Positions 16,327 through 23,394 of a DNA stretch of 64,000 bases are shown piece by piece (positions within the stretch are counted from its first letter, which is position 1; the number at the start of each line of letters is the position of its first letter). Where the stretch lies: positions 1-64,000 of the forward strand of contig JBGALV010000011.1 in NCBI GenBank assembly GCA_044223515.1, given 5' to 3'. The position numbers were made by a program, and so were the translations under genes. Source of the DNA: SHVZ01 sp044223515. GTDB taxonomy: Bacteria > Pseudomonadota > Alphaproteobacteria > SHVZ01. The notes beneath the pieces were generated by a model. It made no database searches, was not told the DNA's origin, and was given only the letters and a program-made list of their open reading frames with translations.

Positions 16327-16426
16327 TAGGCCAAAACCCCAGCGGCCGGACGGTCTCTCTCAGCCGTTACTTGTTCCAAGGCGATTCCAACCCAGGCTTA
16401 CGTTGCGCCAGGGAGGGGGGACACCT

Positions 16427-17431
16427 ATGTTTAGTCCCCTTTCTTTTCGTCTTTTCGAGCCAATGGCCCAGCATCACACCAAGGTCCTGATCATCGGCGC
16501 CGGCGCCGCCGGCTACACCGCCGCGATCTACGCCGCCCGCGCCAACCTGCATCCGATCGTGGTCCAGGGCCTGCAGCCCGGCGGGCAGATGACGATCACG
16601 ACCGACGTCGAGAACTATCCGGGCTTCGCCGACGTGATCCAGGGCCCCTGGCTGATGGAGCAGATGGGCAAGCAGGCCGAGCATGTCGGCGCCAAGCTCA
16701 TCTTCGACACCATCGTCTCGTGCGATCTGTCCAAGCGGCCGTTCAAGGCGATCGGTGATTCGGGCGACGTTTACACCGGCGACACGGTGATCGTCGCGAC
16801 GGGCGCCCAGGCGCGCTGGCTGGGCATTCCGTCGGAAGAGAAGTATCGGGGATTCGGGGTCTCGGCCTGCGCCACCTGCGACGGCTTCTTCTTCCGCGGC
16901 AAGGAGGTTGCGATCGTCGGCGGCGGCAACACCGCGGTCGAGGAGGCGATCTACCTCACCAACCACGCGACCAAGGTGACCGTGATCCATCGGCGCGACC
17001 GTTTCCGCGCCGAGAAGATCATGCAGGACCGGCTGTTCGCCAATCCGAAGATCAAGGTGATCTGGAACTCGGCCGTCGACGAGGTCCTGGGCCCGACCGA
17101 TCCGCCGGGCGTGACGGGCGTGAAGCTCCGCAACGTCCAGACCGGTGCCGTGAGCGAGCTCAAGGTCGACGGCCTTTTCGTCGCGATCGGCCACGATCCG
17201 GCGACGTCGCTGTTCAAGGGCCAGCTCAAGATCGACGACGGCGGCTACGTCGTGACCAAGCCGGACTCGACCGCGACGGACGTTCCCGGCGTCTTCGCCG
17301 CCGGCGACGTCAAGGACAAGGTCTTCCGCCAGGCGATCACCGCCGCCGGCATGGGCTGCATGGCCGCGCTCGAGGCCGAACGCTTCATCGCCGCCGAAGA
17401 ATTCGCGCACGTCCAGACCGCCGCGCAGTAG
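16427..17431 (+). CDS. trxB: Thioredoxin reductase
   Basis: The enzyme transfers electrons from NADPH through FAD to thioredoxin in the cytoplasm. It has the FAD loop IIGAGAAGYTAAIYAARA, the redox pair CATC (C148 and C151 from this start), the NADPH loop IVGGGNTAVEEA and the GVFAAGDVKDK C-terminal FAD motif. A strong GGGAGGGGGG site lies 6 bases before ATG 16427, which gives a 12-residue hydrophobic-aromatic leader absent from most relatives. ATG 16463 would give the standard N-terminus but has no good ribosome-binding site. Length is 334 residues. Confidence 0.95.
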   Translation: MFSPLSFRLFEPMAQHHTKVLIIGAGAAGYTAAIYAARANLHPIVVQGLQPGGQMTITTDVENYPGFADVIQGPWLMEQMGKQAEHVGAKLIFDTIVSCDLSKRPFKAIGDSGDVYTGDTVIVATGAQARWLGIPSEEKYRGFGVSACATCDGFFFRGKEVAIVGGGNTAVEEAIYLTNHATKVTVIHRRDRFRAEKIMQDRLFANPKIKVIWNSAVDEVLGPTDPPGVTGVKLRNVQTGAVSELKVDGLFVAIGHDPATSLFKGQLKIDDGGYVVTKPDSTATDVPGVFAAGDVKDKVFRQAITAAGMGCMAALEAERFIAAEEFAHVQTAAQ

Positions 17432-17456
17432 ATCCCAGCCGGAGTCGTTCCAACTC

Positions 17457-18338
17457 ATGATGGATTGGGACAAGCTCCGGGTCTTCCACGCGGTCGCCGA
17501 GGCCGGCAGCCTGACCCATGCCGGCGAGAGCCTGAACCTCTCGCAATCGGCGGTCAGCCGCCAGATCAGCGCGCTCGAGGAAAGCCTCGGCGTGCCGCTG
17601 TTCCACCGCCATGCGCGCGGGCTCATGCTGACCGAGCAGGGCGAGCAGCTCTACCAGACCGCCAAGGAGATCTTCGCCAAGCTGGCGATGGCGGAGGCGA
17701 TGCTGGTCGAGGGGCGCGAGACGCCGAAGGGACCGCTCAAGGTGACGACCACCGTCGCCTTCGGCAGCCAGTGGCTCACGCCCCGGCTCAAGAATTTCCT
17801 CGATCTCTATCCAGAGATCACGCTGACGCTGATCCTCGACGACGACGACCTCGACCTCTCGATGCGCGAGGCCGACGTCGCGATCCGCATGTCGCCCGAG
17901 CGCCAGCCGGACCTGATTCAGCGCCACCTGACCACGATCTCGACCTCGCTCTATGCGGCACCCTCGTACCTCAAGGAACACGGGTTGCCCTCATCGATCG
18001 AGGATCTCGCCAACCACCGCCTCGTCGTCTACGGCGAGGAAAGCCATCCGCCCTTTCCGGACGTCAACTGGCTGCTGCGCCTCGCCAATGCCGCAGGCGT
18101 CACGCGCCAGACGCTGACGATCAACAATACCAACGGCATCTTCCGCGCGATCGGAGACGGGCTCGGCATCGGCTCGCTGCCCGACTACATCGTGCCACGC
18201 GACGGCTCGCTGCTGCGCGTACTCGGCGACATCGAAGGACCGAAGGTGCCGGCCTACTTCCTCTATCCGGAAGAGCTCAGGCACTCGAAACGCATCGCGG
18301 TGCTGCGCGATTTCCTCCTGAAGCAGGTCGAGCCCTGA
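17457..18338 (+). CDS. LysR-family transcriptional regulator
   Basis: At 293 residues it has the LysR plan: a winged helix-turn-helix at residues 5-62 (VFHAVAEAGSLTHAGESLNLSQSAVSRQ pattern) and a periplasmic-binding-protein-like effector domain from about residue 90. It begins 25 bases after trxB on the same strand and may be transcribed with it. This subgroup resembles GcvA-like regulators, but the ligand is not readable. Confidence 0.93.
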   Translation: MMDWDKLRVFHAVAEAGSLTHAGESLNLSQSAVSRQISALEESLGVPLFHRHARGLMLTEQGEQLYQTAKEIFAKLAMAEAMLVEGRETPKGPLKVTTTVAFGSQWLTPRLKNFLDLYPEITLTLILDDDDLDLSMREADVAIRMSPERQPDLIQRHLTTISTSLYAAPSYLKEHGLPSSIEDLANHRLVVYGEESHPPFPDVNWLLRLANAAGVTRQTLTINNTNGIFRAIGDGLGIGSLPDYIVPRDGSLLRVLGDIEGPKVPAYFLYPEELRHSKRIAVLRDFLLKQVEP

Positions 18339-18469
18339 TTTCTTCCCGCGCTGGTGTGCGGTACTTCCCGCGCATTCCAGAATGCGAGTCGCATCGGGCC
18401 GGCACTGTGACGGTTGTCACGAGACGACACGCGAGCGATTGGTAGCCTTCCCCCGAATTGGGGGACGAG

Positions 18470-20056
18470 ATGCTCAGCGCCACGCCGTCGCCGGAACGCG
18501 TCGCCCTCAACCGGATGGCATTCGGCGCGCGGCCGGGCGACGAGGATCTCGTCCGGCAGATGGGCTACGCTGCCTATGCCGAAGCGCAGCTCCGCCCACC
18601 ATCGACCATCGACGATCCGATGACGCAGGCGCGCCTCGCCCAGGCGACGCTCCGCATCAACTACGGCGCCGGCGCCAACTATCCCGCGGTCGACGAGGAA
18701 CGTGGCTTGGGTTTGCTCTACAAGCCGACGCCGGATCTCTGGGACATCCAGCTGAAGGTCGCCGCCGGCTCGCTGCCCTTCGCCGAGGTGAATCGCGCCG
18801 TGGAAGAGCTGCGCGCCGCGACCTGGATCCGCGCCGTGCATTCGAGCTGGCAGCTCCGCGAAGTGATGACCGGCTTCTGGCACGACCACTTCAATGTCAA
18901 CGCCGCCGCCGACAACCGCATCCTCGTCTCGATGCCGGCGTATGACCGCATCATCCGCAGCCAGGCACTCGGCAATTTCCGGAAGCTGCTGGAAGGTATC
19001 GCGAGCTCGACGGCGATGCTGCTCTACCTCGACAACGCCAAGAGCCAGGCCGCGCGTCCGAACGAAAACTACGCGCGCGAGTCGATGGAGCTGCACAGCC
19101 TCGGGCGAGCGGCCTATCTCGGCCACAGCTACGACACCTGGAGCCAGGTGCCGGGCGCGGCGCAGGGACAGTCGGTCGGCTTCCTCGACGACGACGTCTT
19201 CGGCGCGGCCAAGGCCTTCAGCGGCTGGACGGTGGCGATGGGCCAGCGCCTCAACAGCCGCACGACGCTCGCCAACGACGGCACCTTCGTCTACGCGCCG
19301 CTCCTCCATTCGAGCGCGGCGGCGCGCGTGCTCGCGGTCGATCTGGCGCCCTACGCCGAGCCGATGGCGGCGGGACGCAAGGTGCTCGACCTGCTCGCCG
19401 CGCACCCGGCAACAGCGCGCTTCGTCGCGACCAAGATCGCCCGCCGTTTGATCGGGCCCCGGGCAAGCGACGGTCTCATCGATGCCGCCGCGCAGACCTT
19501 CGCCGCGCATGTGGGCGCCCCCGACCAGATCGCGCGCACGCTGCGCGTCATCCTGTTCAACCCCGAGTTCACCGCCGCGCCCGGGCAGAAGCTCCGCCGT
19601 CCCTTCGAGCGCATCGTGGCCCTCCTGCGCGCGACCTATGCCGAGGTGAAGCCGACCGCGACATTGTTCCGAACGCTGGAGCAGACCGGGCAGAAGCCCT
19701 TCATCTGGCCCAGCCCCGATGGGCATCCCGACGACGACGAGAGCTGGCTCGGCAGCAACCAGGAGCTCAAGACCTGGAACATGCAGCTCGGCCTCTTCGC
19801 CGCAAGCACGGGAACCAACGCCGCGCTGATGCCGCAGACGGAGGGCGCCACGAGCGTCGATGCCGCGCTCGATCTGTGGAGCGGGCGCCTGGTCGGCCAC
19901 CAGCTCTCGGCAGGGAGCTATTCGGCGCTGCTCGACGACGCGCTCGTGCCGGGGGGCCTGCGCGACGGGCTGATCGCCAAGGGCACGCGTGGCGAAGCCG
20001 CGCTGCAACGGATGGTCGCCCTGATGGCCGCCTCCGACGAATTCGCCTATCGCTGA
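18470..20056 (+). CDS. DUF1800-family protein
   Basis: The 528-residue protein has the DUF1800 pattern: NRMAFGARPGDEDLVRQMGYAAYAEAQL at the start, then TWIRAVHSSWQLREVMTGFWHDHFNV, NENYARESMELHSLG and the C-terminal RRPFERIVALLRA. The family is widespread and almost always adjacent to DUF1501, as here; its role is not known, though several members are exported. No convincing signal peptide is seen at this start. ATG 18470 is chosen over TTG 18458 because GGGGGA lies 5 bases in front of it. Confidence 0.88.
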   Translation: MLSATPSPERVALNRMAFGARPGDEDLVRQMGYAAYAEAQLRPPSTIDDPMTQARLAQATLRINYGAGANYPAVDEERGLGLLYKPTPDLWDIQLKVAAGSLPFAEVNRAVEELRAATWIRAVHSSWQLREVMTGFWHDHFNVNAAADNRILVSMPAYDRIIRSQALGNFRKLLEGIASSTAMLLYLDNAKSQAARPNENYARESMELHSLGRAAYLGHSYDTWSQVPGAAQGQSVGFLDDDVFGAAKAFSGWTVAMGQRLNSRTTLANDGTFVYAPLLHSSAAARVLAVDLAPYAEPMAAGRKVLDLLAAHPATARFVATKIARRLIGPRASDGLIDAAAQTFAAHVGAPDQIARTLRVILFNPEFTAAPGQKLRRPFERIVALLRATYAEVKPTATLFRTLEQTGQKPFIWPSPDGHPDDDESWLGSNQELKTWNMQLGLFAASTGTNAALMPQTEGATSVDAALDLWSGRLVGHQLSAGSYSALLDDALVPGGLRDGLIAKGTRGEAALQRMVALMAASDEFAYR

Positions 20057-20069
20057 ACGGAGGTCGCCG

Positions 20070-21383
20070 ATGCTGACCCGACGCGCCCTCCTCAACGCCA
20101 CCGCCGGCTCGCTCGCCGTCGCCGGCCTTCCCGCCGGAACCCGGCTTGCCTTCGGCGCGACCGGCGCGCCGCTGCTGGTCGTCGTCTTTCTCCGCGGCGC
20201 CGCCGACCTGCTGAGCCTTGTCGCCCCGTCGGGGAATGCCGAGTACCAGGCGGCGCGGCCGACGCTGGCGATCCCGGCGAGCGGCACCGGCGCCGGCATC
20301 CCGCTCTCGGGCGCTCTCGGCGGCCAGGCTTTCACTCTGCATCCCTCGGCGACAGGGCTGGCCGGGCTCTACGGCGCGGGCCAGCTCGCGATCGTGCATG
20401 CGACCGGCCTCGTCTCGACCAACCGCAGCCATTTCCAGAGCCAGGAAATGATGGAGCGGGGATACGCCGATGCGGAGACGCCGCCGTCGACGGGCTGGCT
20501 CGCGCGCCATCTGGCGGCGGTCGCGGTCGCCGGCCAGCTGCCGATCCTGGCCGCGGCAAACGAAGCGCCGATGGCGCTTCAGGGCGAGATGCGGGCGGTG
20601 TCGATGACCACGCCGGCGAGCTTCCGCGTCAGCGGCGGGCAAAGGAACACGCAGGTCCTGGGCCGGCTCGCCGCCCGCGGCGGGCCACGTGCGCTGGTCA
20701 TGCGCAACACGCTGGATGCCGTCGCCAAGGTCACCGCCGCGGCGGCCGCCGCCTCCGTGGCGAAGGCCGCCGCCGAGGATGACGACGCGGCACCCGAGGG
20801 CGGCATGATGATGACCCCTTCCATGGCGATGGGCGTGATGGCCGCGCCGGCGCCGGCACCAGTCGCCGCAACAGCCGAGACGGTCGCCTACGGCTCGGGC
20901 GAGCTCGCCACCGCGCTCAAGACCATCGCCGACCTGGCCAAGGCCGAGATCGGCCTCACCGTCGCGACCGCCGACTTCGGCGGATGGGACACCCACGATG
21001 CCCAGGCGGGCCGCTTCCAGACCCAGGTGACGCGGATGTCCCAGGCGCTGTCGGCGCTGCATGCCGATCTGGCCGCGATGGGCGACCGGCTGACCGTCGT
21101 GGTGATGAGCGAGTTCGGCCGCCGCCTGATCGAGAACCAGAACCGAGGCACCGACCACGGCCATGGCAGCGTGGTGCTGGTCTCCGGCGTCGGCATCAAG
21201 GGTGGGCTCTATGGAACCTGGCCCGGCCTCAAGGGCCCGGTGCTGGACCAGGGACTCGACCTCGCGATCACCACCGACCACCGGCGCGTGCTCGCCGAGG
21301 TGCTGGTCAAGCGCGCCGGCCAGTCCCGTATCGGCGAGGTCTTCCCGACGCTCGGAAGCGCGGCGCCGCTGGGCTTAGCTTAG
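20070..21383 (+). CDS. DUF1501-family exported protein with a methionine-rich insert
   Basis: The 437-residue protein starts with a twin-arginine signal (LTRRALLNATAGSLAVAGL, residues 2-20), so export in folded form is likely. It has the DUF1501 sulfatase/phosphatase-fold motifs: VVVFLRGAADLLSLVAP, STNRSHFQSQEMME, FGGWDTHDAQ and SEFGRRLIENQNRGTDHGHG. Residues 221-270 are an alanine- and acid-rich insert that contains MMMTPSMAMGVM at 246-257. It follows the DUF1800 gene by 13 bases. Role unknown. Confidence 0.88.
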   Translation: MLTRRALLNATAGSLAVAGLPAGTRLAFGATGAPLLVVVFLRGAADLLSLVAPSGNAEYQAARPTLAIPASGTGAGIPLSGALGGQAFTLHPSATGLAGLYGAGQLAIVHATGLVSTNRSHFQSQEMMERGYADAETPPSTGWLARHLAAVAVAGQLPILAAANEAPMALQGEMRAVSMTTPASFRVSGGQRNTQVLGRLAARGGPRALVMRNTLDAVAKVTAAAAAASVAKAAAEDDDAAPEGGMMMTPSMAMGVMAAPAPAPVAATAETVAYGSGELATALKTIADLAKAEIGLTVATADFGGWDTHDAQAGRFQTQVTRMSQALSALHADLAAMGDRLTVVVMSEFGRRLIENQNRGTDHGHGSVVLVSGVGIKGGLYGTWPGLKGPVLDQGLDLAITTDHRRVLAEVLVKRAGQSRIGEVFPTLGSAAPLGLA

Positions 21384-21720
21384 TTCTCGCTCACCAGCGT
21401 TTCGCCTGGTGATTCGTCCGTTTCAGGGCGACGCCCCATGTCGTTTTCGGATCCGAAAGTCCATGGACCGGCCAGGGAGCTCCGCGTGCGGTTGCAGAGC
21501 CCCTGCGGCGGAGNNNNNNNNNNNNNNNNNNNNNNNNNNNNNNNNNNNNNNNNNNNNNNGCGGAGGTTGTAAATCGCGGAAACTACAGAGAATTTTGGGG
21601 GAACGATGAAATATCCAGAGCCATGCAAATTTTGCATAGCGGCTTTGAGAAGGTATTCATTGTTTCTTAAGCGTCAGCGCTTACGTTTATCTATGTTGGA
21701 TGTTCGAGTTTTCGATCATC
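21384..21720. other. Gene-poor A+T-rich intergenic stretch with two perfect dyads
   Basis: No recognised gene lies between the DUF1501 stop and the probable small RNA. From 21575 the composition becomes clearly A+T-rich compared with everything around. It holds the palindrome TTTCGGATCCGAAA (21445-21458), the dyad ATGCAAATTTTGCAT (21623-21637) and a small hairpin AAGCG-TCAG-CGCTT (21669-21682). A 58-codon ORF from ATG 21606 runs through it after a GGGGGAA site, but its 3' part lies over the RNA hairpins. Confidence 0.6.
21514..21559. other. Assembly gap (46 N)
   Basis: Forty-six consecutive unknown bases lie between GCGGCGGAG and GCGGAGGTTG. The true length and content are unknown, and anything read across it is unreliable. 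Confidence 0.99.
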
Positions 21721-21829
21721 TCAGCCCCTGGGCACCCTGCCCAGGGAAGGGTCCTTCGGGATCCTACGTCTCCCAGACGTGAAGCCTCCCTGTTCAACTG
21801 GCCGGGTCCTCGGACCCGGCCATTTTTTT
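21720..21829 (+). ncRNA. Probable structured small RNA with anti-Shine-Dalgarno motif
   Basis: Four hairpins follow one another without a coding gene: an 8-bp stem at 21726-21746 with an ACCCT loop, a 7-bp stem at 21748-21765 closed by a TTCG tetraloop, a perfect 6-bp stem at 21766-21780 with a CCC loop, and the terminator hairpin at 21799-21822 with seven T. The unpaired stretch 21781-21798 contains CCTCCC, complementary to ribosome-binding sites. This architecture is typical of trans-acting bacterial small RNAs. The 5' end is not known; a further small hairpin at 21669-21682 may belong to it. No named family is claimed. Confidence 0.6.
21799..21829 (+). terminator. Rho-independent terminator of the small RNA
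   Basis: TGGCCGGGTC and GACCCGGCCA form a perfect 10-bp stem, or 11 bp with the inner C-G, around a CTCG loop, followed by TTTTTTT at 21823-21829. The T-run is on the plus strand only, so it ends plus-strand transcription and not the convergent msrP transcript. Confidence 0.88.
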
Positions 21830-21872
21830 GCTTGTGAGAAAACCGTGACGGCAGCCGCGGAGGCCCCGCGGT

Positions 21873-22832
21873 TCAGGCCCAGAGCCGTTCCTTCTCGAGC
21901 CCCTTGTAGAGGTCGGCGACCTGCTCGCCGTAGCCGTTGAACAGCTTGGTCGGCACCCGGTCGTTGGTCCCCAGCACCCGCTCGAACTCCTGACTCCAGC
22001 GCGGATGGGGCACGTTCGGGTTCACGTTGGCCCAGAACCCGTACTCGCTGTCCTGCAGCGACTCCCAGTAGGTCTTCGGCTGCTTGTCCGAGAATTCGAG
22101 CTTCACGATCGACTTCACCGACTTGAACCCGTACTTCCACGGCACCGCCAGCCGGAGCGGCGCACCGTTCTGCTTCGGCATCGGCTTGCCGTAGATGCCG
22201 GTCGCGACGAAGGCGAGGTCGTTGGTCGCCTCCGCCATGGTCAGGCCTTCGGTGTAGGGCCAGGGATAGAAGAACTGCTTCTGCCCCGGCGCCATGCCCG
22301 GATCCATGAAGGTCGTCATCACCACGTACTTGGCGGATGCGAGCGGCTTGGCGAGGTCGACCAGCGCCTTCAGCGCGAAGCCCGACCACGGCACCGCCAT
22401 CGACCACGCCTCGACGCAGCGATGGCGATACAGCCGTTCCTCGAGCGGCATCTTCGCGAGCAGGTCGTCGATCCCGATCTCGAACGGCTTCTCGACCATG
22501 CCGGCGATCTTCAGCGTCCAGGGGCGGATCTTCAGCTGCTCGGCCGCCTTCCAGATCGTCTTCGACGTCCCGTACTCATAGAAGTTGTTGTAGGTCGTCG
22601 CTTCCTTCTCGTCGGTCAGCGCGCGATCGAGAACGAAGGCCTCGTTCTTCTTGAACGGATAGAGCTTCATCGACGGATCGTCGCTGACGCGCTGCGCCGA
22701 GGCGGCACCCGACCCCAGAAGGATCGAGCCCGCGGCGATGCCGGCCACCAGCTCGCGGCGGTTGAGATAGGCCGCCTCGTCGGTCGCGGCGCTTTCCTTG
22801 AGATGCCAGCTCGGCTTGCGATGAACCCACAT
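21873..22832 (-). CDS. msrP: Protein-methionine-sulfoxide reductase catalytic subunit
   Basis: The 319-residue protein matches MsrP (YedY), a periplasmic molybdopterin enzyme that repairs oxidised methionine in exported proteins. It has a twin-arginine signal, LNRRELVAGIAAGSILLG, at residues 23-40. The Mo-coordinating cysteine is C139 in LYRHRCVEAWSMAVPW, and a typical FMDPGM and KYGFKSVKSIVKLEF region follows. The haem partner MsrQ usually sits beside it but is not present here. The signal and the catalytic Cys make the assignment firm. Confidence 0.93.
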   Translation of the reverse strand: MWVHRKPSWHLKESAATDEAAYLNRRELVAGIAAGSILLGSGAASAQRVSDDPSMKLYPFKKNEAFVLDRALTDEKEATTYNNFYEYGTSKTIWKAAEQLKIRPWTLKIAGMVEKPFEIGIDDLLAKMPLEERLYRHRCVEAWSMAVPWSGFALKALVDLAKPLASAKYVVMTTFMDPGMAPGQKQFFYPWPYTEGLTMAEATNDLAFVATGIYGKPMPKQNGAPLRLAVPWKYGFKSVKSIVKLEFSDKQPKTYWESLQDSEYGFWANVNPNVPHPRWSQEFERVLGTNDRVPTKLFNGYGEQVADLYKGLEKERLWA

Positions 22833-22904
22833 GAAAGACGCTCCTGGATGGACGGTCGCCCCCGTCTGTTCGGACGCTAGGCCCGCCGGGTTACAGGGTC
22901 AATG

Positions 22905-23369
22905 TCACGTCAGCGAGAGCTTCATGCCCACATGACTCGCGACGAATCCCAGGCGTTCGTAGAAGCGATGCGCGTCGGGGCGCGACGCATCGGTGGTCAG
23001 CTGCACCAGGCCGCAGCCGGCCTTTCGTGCCCGCTCGATCGCGTCCTGGAACAGCTTCTCGCCGATCCCCTCGCCGCGCCGGCTTTCGTCGACCCGGACG
23101 CCCTCGATCTGCGCGCGCAGCATGCCGAGGCGCGAGAGGCCGGGGATCATCGTCAGCTGCAGGCAGCCGGCGACCCGGCCGCCGATCTCGGCGACCAGGA
23201 TCTCGTTGCCCTTCTGCGCCTCCACGTCGGCGAAGGCCTTCAGATACGCCGCCGGCAGCGGCTCGGCATAGCGCTCGCGGGCCTTGCCCAGGGGATCGTT
23301 CGCCAGCATGCGCACGATCGCCGGCAGGTCGTCCGCGCTCGCCCGCCGGATGATCAGCTCGTCGGTCAT
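22905..23369 (-). CDS. GNAT-family N-acetyltransferase
   Basis: A small GCN5-type acetyltransferase of 154 residues. The acetyl-CoA motif is VRVDESRRGEGIGEKLFQDAI, followed by GCGLVQLTTDASRPDAHRFYERLGF, the typical end of the fold. ATG 23369 is preferred because GAGAGG lies close upstream; GTG 23393 is the alternative. It follows the degP-like gene by 25 bases on the same strand and may be read with it. Substrate unknown. Confidence 0.88.
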   Translation of the reverse strand: MTDELIIRRASADDLPAIVRMLANDPLGKARERYAEPLPAAYLKAFADVEAQKGNEILVAEIGGRVAGCLQLTMIPGLSRLGMLRAQIEGVRVDESRRGEGIGEKLFQDAIERARKAGCGLVQLTTDASRPDAHRFYERLGFVASHVGMKLSLT

Positions 23370-23394
23370 CGGCCTCTCGTCGTTCGTGTCCACC

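Noticed and set aside
21460..21600. Resemblance to the end of 6S RNA (CCTGCGGCGG)
   Set aside because: The match is short, interrupted by the N gap and without the long bulged stem of 6S RNA.
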